A DNA stretch of 63,489 nucleotides from Pseudomonadales bacterium (GTDB taxonomy: Bacteria > Pseudomonadota > Gammaproteobacteria > Pseudomonadales > Azotimanducaceae), in NCBI GenBank assembly GCA_028277965.1, contig JANQFF010000367.1, forward strand, positions 1 to 63,489, given 5' to 3'. Of this stretch, positions 7,176 through 16,004 are shown one piece after another. A program made the position numbers and the translations under genes. Each line of letters opens with the position of its first letter. Position 1 is the first letter of the stretch. Below the pieces are notes generated by a model that saw nothing but the letters and a program-made list of their open reading frames with translations, had not been told where the DNA came from and did no database searches.

Positions 7176-9626
7176 GTGAAGTGCTCACCACGAACACTTT
7201 GTAACGTCACCACCTGCGTTTTTGTACTCGCGGTTGCGCACAGCCAGGCGGCAACGCCAGACACGCCGACCGGGACCATGTTGCTGCAATACGTCAGCAA
7301 AGCCGACATTCGTATCGACGGCAGGATCGACGAACCAATCTGGCAACAATTGTCCGCGCACGACAACATGCGGGTGACCGAACCCGATACGCTGACAATC
7401 CCTGAGTTTTCCACGCACACGCGATTTCTTTATACCGACAAGGGTTTGTACGTGGCTGCGGTGATGGAGCAGCCTCCCGATACGCTGGTCCGGCGTTTAT
7501 CCAACAGAGACCAGGAGCTCAACCGCGACAGCTTCGGTATCACGCTGGATACATCCGGCGACGGGTTGTACGGATACTGGTTTGAACTCAATCTGGGTGG
7601 CACCAAGGCAGACGGGAAGATCGCTCCGGAACGCAACTTCACCCGTCAATGGGACGGTGCGTGGATCGGTGAAACAGCGGTGCGTGACGACGGGTGGAGC
7701 GCAGAGATGTTTATCCCGTGGTCGATCATGAGCATGCCAAGCAGCCTGGACGAACGCCGCTTCACTTTCTGGGTGCAGCGAAAGGTCGCTCACGCCAATG
7801 AACAGTACAGCTGGCCGGCGCTGCCGGAATCAGGCGCCCGCTTCATGTCCGCCCTTCAACCCATGCAGGTCTACAACGTCGATCCGCGTCAGCAATGGGC
7901 CATGTTTCCCTACCTCTCGGGCACCGTGGACGACATCAAAAGCGAATCGGAAACACGTGCAGGGATTGACCTGTTCTGGCGTCCCAGCAGCAACTTCCAG
8001 CTGACAGCAACCGCCAACCCTGACTTCGGCGCCGTGGAGTCGGACGATGTGGTGGTTAATCTCACCGCCTTCGAGACCTTTTTCCCTGAAAAACGACTGT
8101 TTTTTCTGGAAGGTACAGAGGTGTTCGTGACCTCCCCCCGCTCTCGTCCATTTGAATTCCTCGGCAGCCAGGGGGGTCGTCAACCACCGCCACTCTTTGA
8201 CGTCGAACCAACCACCTTGCTGAACACGCGCCGTATCGGCGGGGCTGCAACCTACGTCGATGTGCCCGACGGTGTTTCAGTTCCCAGCGTGGAATTCGGC
8301 AAACCTACTGAGCTGGCCGGTGCGGTCAAGGTGGTTGGCCAGGCAGGCGCGCTGCGATACGGAGTGCTGGGTGCCCTGGAAAAGGAAGTTGAACTCGACG
8401 GCACACATGATCTGTCCGGCACCGACGTGAGAGTGCGTGCTGACGGCAGGGAGTTTGGTGTGGCACGCCTGCTGTACGAAGATTCGAGCGGGGCTGGCCG
8501 TAAATCGATCGGATGGATGGGAACCGTAACCCGGCACCCCGAGCGCGATGACGCGACTGTCCATGGCATCGACACGCACTGGTTATCTCCAGATGGCAAG
8601 TGGTCGTGGGACACACAACTCGTCGCGTCTGATACCCAGGACGCCACCGGTTATGGACTGTGGACCGACATCAACTGGACGCCACGACAAGGAATCGGAC
8701 ACGAGCTCTCCATCGACCTTCTGGACGACAAACTCGACATCTCCGATCTAGGGTTCCTGCGAAGAAACGACGCACTGTCCTTCCAGTACAGCCTGTTTAC
8801 TAATCAGTCTCAGGACTTGCCTGACAATCTGCAGCGCCGCAGCCGGAGCCTCTTCATCAGTTCAGGGACAAACACGCACGGCGACCGTTCACGCACGTTT
8901 CTGGGTTCGTACTTCACCTGGGTCTTCACCAACAACGCCGAAATCCGCGCGGAAGTCGACTTGCTGCCATCGTACTATGACGACCGCAACAGCCGCGGAA
9001 ACGGCACCTACAAAACTGAACACGGCTATTTCGTTTCAGGCGCCTACGGAACCGATGCGTCGAAGAAATTCTCAACCTCCCTGCAGCTCGGTGTGCGTTC
9101 CGAAGATCTGGGTGATCCCCAGTACTTTCTGGACTGGGGGTTCACGTGGAACCCGCTTCACCGCTTTTCACTCAATCTGGATCTTCGCTGGAAATGGCGC
9201 AACAACTGGCTGCTCCATATCGAAGACAGGAGTCTGACCACTTTCGACGCGACAGAGCTTGCACCCTCGATGTCGGTCGATTTCTTCCTGACGGCAAAAC
9301 AGCAACTACGCCTGACAATGCAATGGATCGGTATCAAGGCGGATGAAAGCGATTTCTACACGGTACCCCGCTCACCCGGCAGTCTGATCGACCGCGTGAA
9401 AGATCCCCTGGCGGCACCGGACGACTTTACGATCTCACGACTCTCGGCCCAGTTGCGCTACCGTTGGGAAATCGGGCCGTTATCTGACCTGTTTGTGGTT
9501 TATACCCGAGGATCCAATCTGGACAACAGGATACACGAGGACTTCGACACCCTTCTGCAGGACGCCATCGACGACCCAATCATCGACACCCTGATCGTGA
9601 AGTTACGATATCGGTTCGGGAGCTAG
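7176..9626 (+). CDS. DUF5916-type protein: CBM9-like domain plus predicted outer-membrane beta-barrel
   Basis: An 816-aa exported protein starting at GTG (7176) with a signal peptide (TTCVFVLAVAHSQA, cleavage near residue 26). Residues about 35-215 resemble family 9 carbohydrate-binding modules (DIRIDGRIDEPIW ... GLYVAAVMEQP ... FELNLGGTKADG). The rest matches the DUF5916 pattern, including FFPEKRLFFLEG, with alternating beta-strand repeats ending in an aromatic-rich C-terminal strand (LIVKLRYRFGS) typical of outer-membrane barrels. In related bacteria such proteins often accompany exported peptidases and amidohydrolases, which fits this neighbourhood. Function not established. Confidence 0.85.
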   Translation: MKCSPRTLCNVTTCVFVLAVAHSQAATPDTPTGTMLLQYVSKADIRIDGRIDEPIWQQLSAHDNMRVTEPDTLTIPEFSTHTRFLYTDKGLYVAAVMEQPPDTLVRRLSNRDQELNRDSFGITLDTSGDGLYGYWFELNLGGTKADGKIAPERNFTRQWDGAWIGETAVRDDGWSAEMFIPWSIMSMPSSLDERRFTFWVQRKVAHANEQYSWPALPESGARFMSALQPMQVYNVDPRQQWAMFPYLSGTVDDIKSESETRAGIDLFWRPSSNFQLTATANPDFGAVESDDVVVNLTAFETFFPEKRLFFLEGTEVFVTSPRSRPFEFLGSQGGRQPPPLFDVEPTTLLNTRRIGGAATYVDVPDGVSVPSVEFGKPTELAGAVKVVGQAGALRYGVLGALEKEVELDGTHDLSGTDVRVRADGREFGVARLLYEDSSGAGRKSIGWMGTVTRHPERDDATVHGIDTHWLSPDGKWSWDTQLVASDTQDATGYGLWTDINWTPRQGIGHELSIDLLDDKLDISDLGFLRRNDALSFQYSLFTNQSQDLPDNLQRRSRSLFISSGTNTHGDRSRTFLGSYFTWVFTNNAEIRAEVDLLPSYYDDRNSRGNGTYKTEHGYFVSGAYGTDASKKFSTSLQLGVRSEDLGDPQYFLDWGFTWNPLHRFSLNLDLRWKWRNNWLLHIEDRSLTTFDATELAPSMSVDFFLTAKQQLRLTMQWIGIKADESDFYTVPRSPGSLIDRVKDPLAAPDDFTISRLSAQLRYRWEIGPLSDLFVVYTRGSNLDNRIHEDFDTLLQDAIDDPIIDTLIVKLRYRFGS

Positions 9627-9640
9627 GCAATTCCGGGACC

Positions 9641-10198
9641 ATGACTCCTCGTGTAGTCTGTATGCGGGAAGAATGGAGCGGCGACGTGTTGGACACCCTG
9701 CAGAACTTTGCCGAAGTCGGTATCGCCGTCGCAGGTTTCAGCGGCATCGTATCAGCTGTGAGCGCGAGATCGCTCAGCCCCCGCGAACGTGACCACCTGA
9801 TCGCGCTGCTTCAGACATCGGGACTGGTGGTGGCATTTGCCCTGGTCCCCCAAGTCCTCTCTGCAGTGCTGGTCGAAGATCGCTCTCTCTGGCTTACCTC
9901 AAGCATTCTCTATCTCGCGGTTCATCTCATTCACTATGGGAACACTGCTTTCAAGATGTTGCGCTCCATCGGCTCCGGCAAGCAGGATACGATCGGCAAG
10001 CGCGATGCCTATGTGACAGGTGCCGTCGCAACCCTCCTGCTGGTGGCGCAGATCACGGCTATCCTGTTTGGAGACTCAACGCAGATGCTGTTTGTCTACC
10101 TGGTGATCCTGCTGTGGCACACAGGGACGGCGATGGCAATGTTCGGGTCTTTGCTCATACGCGCACTATCGCGACGGGGCGCAAGCGAGTCTGCTTAA
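9641..10198 (+). CDS. Hypothetical multi-pass membrane protein
   Basis: A 185-aa protein with about four hydrophobic segments (residues about 25-45, 60-85, 118-140 and 145-170). Family not recognised. ATG at 9641 is the longest start; ATG at 9662 (MREEWSGDV) is an equally plausible one. It follows the DUF5916 gene by 14 bases. The stop codon lies inside a 14-bp inverted repeat shared with the end of the convergent ketopantoate reductase gene. Confidence 0.7.
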   Translation: MTPRVVCMREEWSGDVLDTLQNFAEVGIAVAGFSGIVSAVSARSLSPRERDHLIALLQTSGLVVAFALVPQVLSAVLVEDRSLWLTSSILYLAVHLIHYGNTAFKMLRSIGSGKQDTIGKRDAYVTGAVATLLLVAQITAILFGDSTQMLFVYLVILLWHTGTAMAMFGSLLIRALSRRGASESA

Positions 10199-10250
10199 AG
10201 GCACCTTAAATAAACCTATCGCGCGCTCTGAGCATGAGGTGCCTTTAAGC
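10193..10250. terminator. Symmetric inverted repeat spanning two convergent stop codons
   Basis: GCTTAAAGGCACCT at 10193-10206 is exactly repeated in inverse orientation at 10237-10250, with a 30-base loop. Each arm contains the last sense codon (GCT) and the stop (TAA) of one of the two convergent genes. It could form a hairpin in transcripts from either side. There is no long T-run, so it is only a candidate bidirectional terminator or RNA-stabilising hairpin. Confidence 0.5.
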
Positions 10251-11228
10251 CGCATCCATTGCAATCTGCTCGTTCAGCAGAGAAACACACGCGTACACCG
10301 CTTCGATAGAAGGGACAGGCACTTCCGTTATCCGGGACAGTTCGACAACAGCGCCGATGAGCGCCTCAACTTCCATCTCACGTCCTGCCTCCGCGTCCTG
10401 CAACATCGATGTCTTGTGCGGCCCGACTGCATGCGCGCCAGCAATGCGTTTTTCAATTGTGTGCCGGAATGTGACACCAAGCGCTTCCGCGACGGTTTGC
10501 GCTTCCTCCATCATGCGCGCCAGCAAATCCCTCGCTTCTTTGTGTTCACAGATCCCGGACATGGTGGCGTGTGTCAGCGCACTGATGGGATTCAGGGACA
10601 GCGCCCCCCAGGCTTTGAGCCAGAGTTCGCTCCTGATGTCTTCGAGAAGGCGGCTTCGAAATCCTGCATTCTCGAGCGTCGCTGCTATCTGCCGGGTACG
10701 CGGTCGAATCTCGCCGTCGAGTTCACCCAACGGAAACCTGTCACCTTCCACATGCACAACGGTACCGTCGTCCGTCATCATCGCAGCGGGATACGCGACA
10801 CACCCGACAATCTGCTCTGCAGGTATGTGCCGTTCCAGAGCACCATCCGGATCAAGAGATGTGAGCTGGGTGCAGGCTTTGTGCGGCATGCGCTGGAAGT
10901 ACCACCAGGGGATACCGTTCTGAATCGTCATCACCGTGGATTCCGAATGGAGCAGCGACCCGATGCCTTCCGCCAGCCCAGGCAGGTCGTGAGCCTTGGT
11001 AGCCAGAATAACCAGGGTGTGGGGACCGGCTTCCCGGAAGTCCTGACACATTTTCTGTGGGTAGACCACACGTGTGACTCCTTCGAGATCCGTCAGGCGC
11101 AGTCCATTCTCACGAATGTCCCTCAATCGTCCATTTCTATCAATTAAAGTGACATCTTCTCCTGCCTCGATAAGCCGATGAGCCAACAACGTTCCCATCG
11201 AACCGCCGCCAACGACCGCAATATCCAT
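10245..11228 (-). CDS. Ketopantoate reductase family protein (2-dehydropantoate 2-reductase)
   Basis: A 327-aa NADP-dependent reductase of the PanE/ApbA family. The Rossmann motif VVGGGSMGTLLAHRL is at the N-terminus, followed by ILATKAHD (the conserved catalytic lysine segment), IQNGI, and the C-terminal helical domain with ELWLKAWGALSLNPISALT. PanE reduces ketopantoate to pantoate for coenzyme A synthesis, but this family has many paralogues acting on other 2-oxo acids. With no other pantothenate genes nearby, the specific role is uncertain. Confidence 0.85.
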   Translation of the reverse strand: MDIAVVGGGSMGTLLAHRLIEAGEDVTLIDRNGRLRDIRENGLRLTDLEGVTRVVYPQKMCQDFREAGPHTLVILATKAHDLPGLAEGIGSLLHSESTVMTIQNGIPWWYFQRMPHKACTQLTSLDPDGALERHIPAEQIVGCVAYPAAMMTDDGTVVHVEGDRFPLGELDGEIRPRTRQIAATLENAGFRSRLLEDIRSELWLKAWGALSLNPISALTHATMSGICEHKEARDLLARMMEEAQTVAEALGVTFRHTIEKRIAGAHAVGPHKTSMLQDAEAGREMEVEALIGAVVELSRITEVPVPSIEAVYACVSLLNEQIAMDAA

Positions 11229-11400
11229 ACTTCTAACCTGGTTGAGCCGATGATTGAGGATTATAGGGGCGAGAGGTCACGCTAATTTGACAGTTTGTAA
11301 GCACCTTTCGCAGCTTGTGAACGGGTTCTCCCCTCTGCCATGAAGGCACTAGGTGATTCCCCACGTTGTCAATTGTCCACTGTCGTTATTTAATCGGGAC

Positions 11401-11997
11401 ATGTCTTCCATCACACCATTGCTCGGCTGGAGAGATTACCTGCACGTTCGCAGGGACCGGGTCCGGGGTGATGCCGACTATTACCTTGCCCGTGCCAGCG
11501 AGATCCGCGACATCATCATCGATGTCCTGGGAGCTGGACTGAGTGAAGGTGCGGAACAGGCACTCGGCGATCTCGCCGAAGAAGACATGGTCGATTTCAA
11601 CATCCTCGTCGACCTTTCCAACGAGGTCGACATTCCCGGTGTCGAAGCGCTGGAACATGAAGATGCCGCGAAGCTCAGGCAGTTTCTTGCAGAAGATCCC
11701 TGGCGCTCCCTGTGTGCCGACACGGAAATCAACGTCTGCCTTGCCATGCTGAGGTCTTACGGCGAAAGTGAAGACGAAACGATCTGGCACATGGGCGACC
11801 CGCACATGCTGAGATCGATTTCCACTGCGTTCGACGCGGCAAACAACGAACAAATGGGACGGTTTGTTGCCGAGATCAACAACCTTGCCCGGCGTCCGAA
11901 CATTCGGTTTGATAACGAGCTGACCGCCATCATCATCGCAGGGGCAGAAAGCGCCGCCGCGCGTCTGGGTGTACACCCGCCTGATCTTTTCAACTGA
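11401..11997 (+). CDS. Hypothetical protein
   Basis: A 198-aa soluble, acidic, mostly helical protein of unrecognised family. The ATG at 11401 is preferred over an upstream in-frame GTG at 11353 because the intervening residues look non-coding. It contains DIIIDVLGAGLSEGAEQALGD and a C-terminal AIIIAGAESAAARLGVHPPDLFN. No catalytic motif or membrane segment is visible. It lies 21 bases upstream of the acyl-CoA dehydrogenase gene and is probably co-transcribed with it. Confidence 0.65.
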   Translation: MSSITPLLGWRDYLHVRRDRVRGDADYYLARASEIRDIIIDVLGAGLSEGAEQALGDLAEEDMVDFNILVDLSNEVDIPGVEALEHEDAAKLRQFLAEDPWRSLCADTEINVCLAMLRSYGESEDETIWHMGDPHMLRSISTAFDAANNEQMGRFVAEINNLARRPNIRFDNELTAIIIAGAESAAARLGVHPPDLFN

Positions 11998-12018
11998 ACA
12001 TCTTAATCTGGGGGGAAC

Positions 12019-13203
12019 ATGAGTAACGCAAGCGCATTTCGCGAGGAGACGAGAGCCTGGCTGGCCGAGAACTGCCCCGACGGGGCGCGTGGTGACGGGC
12101 AGATTCCGACAGGCAGCACAAAAATCGAGATCAATGACCCCGACGTGCGGCTCTGGCTGGAAAGTATGGTCGATCGTGGCTGGACGGTACCGATCTGGCC
12201 GGAAGAGTATGGCGGCGCGGGTCTGAGCACAGAGGAATACGTCATCCTCGTGGAGGAAATGCGCCGCATTGATGCTCGTCCGCCACTCATGGGTATGGGT
12301 ACCGGACTCATTGGCCCGACGCTTCTCGAATACGGGACGGACGAACAGAAAGCGCGGCATCTGCCACCCATAGCGCGTGGCGAAGTCGCATGGTGCCAGG
12401 GTTACAGCGAGCCCGGGGCCGGCTCCGATCTTGCCGGGCTCTCCACGCGGGCGGTGCTGAAGGGTGACGAGTTTGTCATCAACGGCCAGAAGATCTGGAC
12501 CTCCGGCGCTCAGCACGCAGACTGGATGTTCTGTCTCGTTCGAACCGATCCCGATGCGCCCAAACACGAGGGGATCAGCTTTGTGCTCCTGACGATGGAT
12601 CAGCCTGGGGTCACCGTAAAACCCATTAAACTCATCAGCGGCAACTCACCATTCTGCGAGACCTTCTTCGACGATGCTGTTGCGCGCAAAGACGACCTCG
12701 TTGGAGAGCTCAATAAAGGCTGGACAGTCGGCAAGCGACTTCTGCAACACGAACGTTCCGGTATGTCCTCGCTGGTAGGCAATCGTGAGCGCGATCCTGG
12801 CAAGTCGCTCCAGGAGGTTGCCCGCGAATATGTAGGAGAATCAGCCGACGGTTGTATTGACGACCCTGCAATCAGGCAGCAGGTGATCACCCACAACCTC
12901 AACAGTCAGGCATTTCGCCTGACTCAGCGGCGGACCGTCCAGGAATCCCAGGACGGCAACACCCCTGGGCCTGCCACCTCCATCTTCAAGATGTACGGGA
13001 CTGAGCTGCAACAGGAGAAGTCCGACCTCATGTGTCGGCTCAGAGGATTTGGCGGCTACGGCTGGACCGGGGATGATTTTCCGAAAGATGCCAGGGAGTG
13101 GACCCGCACGTTTCTCTCAACACGCGCGGCGTCCATCTACAGCGGATCGAACGAGATCCAGCGGAACATCATCGCCAAGCGGGTTCTGGGACTGCCGGAC
13201 TGA
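12019..13203 (+). CDS. Acyl-CoA dehydrogenase family protein
   Basis: A 394-aa FAD-dependent dehydrogenase that would introduce an alpha-beta double bond in an acyl-CoA. Seen in order: the N-terminal helical domain (WTVPIWPEEYGGAGLS), the middle domain motif WCQGYSEPGAGSDLAGLSTRA, NGQKIWTSGAQHADWMFCLVRTDP, and the C-terminal helical bundle ending SIYSGSNEIQRNIIAKRVLGLP. The pattern is of the FadE/large-subunit type often used with unusual or sterol/aromatic side-chain substrates; chain specificity cannot be read. GGGGGGAAC directly precedes the ATG. A REP element follows the stop. Confidence 0.92.
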   Translation: MSNASAFREETRAWLAENCPDGARGDGQIPTGSTKIEINDPDVRLWLESMVDRGWTVPIWPEEYGGAGLSTEEYVILVEEMRRIDARPPLMGMGTGLIGPTLLEYGTDEQKARHLPPIARGEVAWCQGYSEPGAGSDLAGLSTRAVLKGDEFVINGQKIWTSGAQHADWMFCLVRTDPDAPKHEGISFVLLTMDQPGVTVKPIKLISGNSPFCETFFDDAVARKDDLVGELNKGWTVGKRLLQHERSGMSSLVGNRERDPGKSLQEVAREYVGESADGCIDDPAIRQQVITHNLNSQAFRLTQRRTVQESQDGNTPGPATSIFKMYGTELQQEKSDLMCRLRGFGGYGWTGDDFPKDAREWTRTFLSTRAASIYSGSNEIQRNIIAKRVLGLPD

Positions 13204-13221
13204 AAGACTCCATCGGATTTC

Positions 13222-13245
13222 ATCGCGGCTGAAGCCGCTCCTACA
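13222..13245. repeat. REP-like palindromic element (single copy)
   Basis: The ATCGCGGCTGAAGCCGCTCC core followed by TACA is a palindromic element between the ends of the convergent acyl-CoA dehydrogenase and Pmp3-like genes. The same unit recurs at 16608, 29876, 32471, 48422 and 52129. The inner GCGGCT/AGCCGC forms a hairpin. Confidence 0.8.
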
Positions 13246-13249
13246 GAGT

Positions 13250-13408
13250 TCAGCGTTTGGCGATGATCCAGATTGCGTGCACGATCCCAGGTATGTACCC
13301 AAGTAGTGTCAGCAGGATATTGATCCAGAATTGCGCGCCGATCCCGACCTGAAGGAAAACGCCGAGTGGCGGCAGGATGATTGCACAAATGACTCGAATG
13401 ATGTCCAT
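13250..13408 (-). CDS. YqaE/Pmp3 family small membrane protein
   Basis: A 52-aa protein easily missed because of its size. It reads MDIIRVICAIILPPLGVFLQ, then a short loop, then INILLTLLGYIPGIVHAIWI, ending in AKR. This is the two-span Pmp3/YqaE (UPF0057) signature, with ILPPLGVFLQ and the LTLLGYIPGIVHA segment both conserved. The start is an ATG preceded by AGGTGAAC. Family members sit in the inner membrane and are linked to salt and membrane-potential stress. The gene ends next to a REP element. Confidence 0.93.
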   Translation of the reverse strand: MDIIRVICAIILPPLGVFLQVGIGAQFWINILLTLLGYIPGIVHAIWIIAKR

Positions 13409-13439
13409 GCGGTTCACCTCTTTTTTGTGTTGTAGGTTC

Positions 13440-14198
13440 CTACTGTAACGCTTCTGCTATGTGCGGATACACCTCTTTGTTAAAGACGAGACCGCCATGC
13501 GAGCCGCCCACCTCGATGTTGTTTGCACCTTCAATCGGACACGCTGAGGGCGCCACGATGGGGTCATCCACCGAAAAGATCGTCGTCGTTCGGACACTCG
13601 GTTCAAGCGGCTCCAGAAGGTCGTCCATGTAACGGCAGCCACACAGGGGTGATGTGCAGTCCGGGTCGAGGAAACGCATAGCGCGTCTGCCGGCATCCAC
13701 TACAAACGAATTGGCGCTGTTTTGCCCCGTCCCCTGTGCCATCTGTACCAGACCGTCTTTTCCCTTGTTCAATGCAACTCCAACCGGCGATCCCAGCGCA
13801 ACAAAGTGGGTGACCTCGGTGCTGCCATCGGACGTATAGTTGAGACGCGTAAGAAGGGCTTTGCCCAGCATGCCACCGCGGCTGTGCCCGATCACCGCTA
13901 TCTGACCCTCGTGCCTGTCGATCCTCCGCCGCACCGACGTTTCTACCTGATCGAGCAGCCGGTCCGCACATCCGGCATTGAGTGCAAGACGCGACGTCTC
14001 TACCTGGTAGCCGATCCAGCCAAGCCAGCGGCGCAACGTGCGAAGGTAAATGTCGTTGGCAAAAAGCCCCGGTAACAGGATAACCAGCTTCCCATCGCCT
14101 CGAGGAACACCTTCGCCGCGCAGGACGGGATCTCCGTGCAGGTCCCAGAATTCACGGAGCGCCAGGGCTTCCCCCAGGGGTGATCGTGGATCGCTCAT
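13440..14198 (-). CDS. Alpha/beta hydrolase (lipase/esterase-like)
   Basis: A 252-aa cytoplasmic hydrolase without a signal peptide. Strand ILLPGLFAND carries the oxyanion region, and the nucleophile elbow is GHSRGG with S106. Candidate acid and histidine residues are in FSVDDPIVAPS and GGSHGGLVFN near the C-terminus. This resembles PGAP1/triacylglycerol-lipase-like hydrolases. It is divergent from the small gene preceding the wax-ester synthase/DGAT and shares fold and size with the hydrolase at 18176, suggesting lipid or polyester turnover (inference). Confidence 0.85.
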   Translation of the reverse strand: MSDPRSPLGEALALREFWDLHGDPVLRGEGVPRGDGKLVILLPGLFANDIYLRTLRRWLGWIGYQVETSRLALNAGCADRLLDQVETSVRRRIDRHEGQIAVIGHSRGGMLGKALLTRLNYTSDGSTEVTHFVALGSPVGVALNKGKDGLVQMAQGTGQNSANSFVVDAGRRAMRFLDPDCTSPLCGCRYMDDLLEPLEPSVRTTTIFSVDDPIVAPSACPIEGANNIEVGGSHGGLVFNKEVYPHIAEALQ

Positions 14199-14266
14199 AT
14201 CCCGATGATGACATAGTTTCTTCAGACGCGTACCATGCGCGCCCCTCGGCCGGAAGGACGAAAAAT

Positions 14267-14509
14267 ATGAAGATCAATGTTGAGGTGGACCTCACCCCCG
14301 AAGAAATGCGTCGGTTGATGGGGTTGCCGGACGTGCAGGTTTTCCATGAACAGATGCTCGAATCATTCAGCGAAAACCTGCAGTCGTCCCAGGAGCAACG
14401 TGACGAATTCATGCGCAACATGTTCGTGAACTCCATGGCCCCATGGCAGAATTTCTTTGCCCTGATGGCGGGAGCCAGCCAGAGCAGTGACAACAGTAGT
14501 AATAAGTAA
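14267..14509 (+). CDS. Small hypothetical protein (DUF6489-like)
   Basis: An 80-aa protein starting at ATG 14267 with GGAAGGA about 8 bases upstream. The sequence begins MKINVEVDLTPEEMRRLMGL and is helical and acidic, resembling small proteins of the DUF6489 type that carry the same TPEE-GLPDV start. It has the heptad-like feel of phasin-type proteins (about residues 20-70), but this is not a claim of function. It lies 35 bases upstream of the wax-ester synthase/DGAT gene, probably in one operon. Confidence 0.75.
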   Translation: MKINVEVDLTPEEMRRLMGLPDVQVFHEQMLESFSENLQSSQEQRDEFMRNMFVNSMAPWQNFFALMAGASQSSDNSSNK

Positions 14510-14544
14510 CAACAAACAGAAGCTTTAAGACTAAGGGACTGCAC

Positions 14545-15984
14545 ATGCGCCTGTCAGACCACGACGCATCGTTCATCTATTCTGAAACCGCAAGCACACC
14601 GATGCATGGAGCCGGGATTGCGGTTGTTGACGGGGAACTCGATCACGAGTCTGTCCGTGACCACATCGAAAGCCGCCTGCACCGTATCCCACGATACCGC
14701 CAGCGCCTTGTGTTCGTGCCGTTCAACCTGGCACACCCAAAGTGGGTAGACGACCCTAATTTCGACATCACAAACCACGTCAGGCACCACGAGGTTCCTT
14801 CATCCGCAACCCTTGAAGACGCGCTGGCCACATGCCTCGAACTATCCGAGCCGCTTCTGCCAAGGGACCGGCCTCTCTGGTGCATTTATGTCCTGACGGG
14901 CATTCCCGGCAAAACCATCCTGCTGCAGCTTGCCCACCACGCCATGGTGGACGGGGCGTCCGGGGTCGACATATCCCTGGTCCTGTTTGATCTGCAGCAG
15001 AATCCTGAGGCTGAAACCGAAACACCGCCTGAGTGGGATCCGGCGCCCCTGCCTGACCCGCTGACGGTCGCTACAGAAGCTGTACGCGAAACCACCGAAC
15101 GCCTGACGCAACAGAACCTGCGCCTCAACGATCTGAGTGGACCGAAAGGTGAGCTCCTTCGCCGAGCCGCTGAGTCCATGACCCGGTTCGTCGCCGAACC
15201 CGTCATCACCGCACCCTGGAACCGTGGGCCCGTGGGTCCGAAGCGGCAGCTTTGCTGGCGCAAGGTTTCTTTCGCGGACGTTCGTCGAATCCGCAACCAA
15301 CTCGGCGGGACTGTCAACGATGTGGTTCTCGCAATTGTCGTTGAAGCAGCGGCCCGCTACGTTTCAACAGCGGGGACAACGACCGGCGGTCAGCACTTCC
15401 GTGTCATGTGTCCCGTCAACGTGAGACGGGAAGATGAGCGTGGTGCGCTCGGCAACCGCGTGTCAGGCATATTTCCGCTTTTCGATGCAGCACCCATGCC
15501 GATGACTGAACGCCTCGACGCTGTACGCTGGGAGACGGAGAGCATCAAACAGAATCGCGAAGCCCAGGCGCTGCAGCTCATGACTGAAGTCATCCCACCT
15601 GCGCCACCGATAGCCATGATGGGCAGCCAGCTGGTCGGCACACAGTTCGATCTCACAGCTCCCGCGGCACAATTTCCGCTACCGCTTCTGCCGTCATTCG
15701 GACCTCGCCTGCCCATGGCCGGTTTCAATTTCACCTGCACTAACGTGCCGGGTGTGCAGACGACACAGTACCTGTTGGGTCAAGCGGTGGAGCACAACTT
15801 CGCAGTATTGATGCTCGGCGGGAATCTCGGTTACGGGACGGCGATCATGAGTTACAACCAGAACCTGTATTTCAACCTGGTCAGCGATCCGCGTCTCCTG
15901 GAAGACCTGGACCGGATGGCGGACTACATAGATGAAACCTTTGAAGAACTGAAAGCTGCTGCCGGTATTGAAGCGGCAGCATAA
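14545..15984 (+). CDS. Wax ester synthase/diacylglycerol acyltransferase (WS/DGAT) family
   Basis: A 479-aa acyl-CoA-dependent O-acyltransferase that would make wax esters or triacylglycerols as storage lipids. The catalytic HHxxxDG motif is HHAMVDG at residues 131-137. The C-terminal WS/DGAT domain includes the conserved region GNRVSGIFPLF and the NVPG motif (TCTNVPGVQ). Length agrees with the family (450-500 aa). It is followed after 20 bases by a GNAT acetyltransferase. With PhaR and several hydrolases nearby, the region looks devoted to carbon-storage lipid metabolism. Confidence 0.93.
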   Translation: MRLSDHDASFIYSETASTPMHGAGIAVVDGELDHESVRDHIESRLHRIPRYRQRLVFVPFNLAHPKWVDDPNFDITNHVRHHEVPSSATLEDALATCLELSEPLLPRDRPLWCIYVLTGIPGKTILLQLAHHAMVDGASGVDISLVLFDLQQNPEAETETPPEWDPAPLPDPLTVATEAVRETTERLTQQNLRLNDLSGPKGELLRRAAESMTRFVAEPVITAPWNRGPVGPKRQLCWRKVSFADVRRIRNQLGGTVNDVVLAIVVEAAARYVSTAGTTTGGQHFRVMCPVNVRREDERGALGNRVSGIFPLFDAAPMPMTERLDAVRWETESIKQNREAQALQLMTEVIPPAPPIAMMGSQLVGTQFDLTAPAAQFPLPLLPSFGPRLPMAGFNFTCTNVPGVQTTQYLLGQAVEHNFAVLMLGGNLGYGTAIMSYNQNLYFNLVSDPRLLEDLDRMADYIDETFEELKAAAGIEAAA

Positions 15985-16004
15985 CAACAACAAACGGAGA
16001 CCCA

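Noticed and set aside
10239-11147. 302-codon plus-strand frame opposite the ketopantoate reductase gene
   Set aside because: The reductase on the minus strand is complete and recognisable.
11386-12567. Long minus-strand open frame (393 codons) opposite the acyl-CoA dehydrogenase and its upstream gene
   Set aside because: Both opposite-strand genes have recognisable or coherent protein sequence, and the antisense product has no family features.
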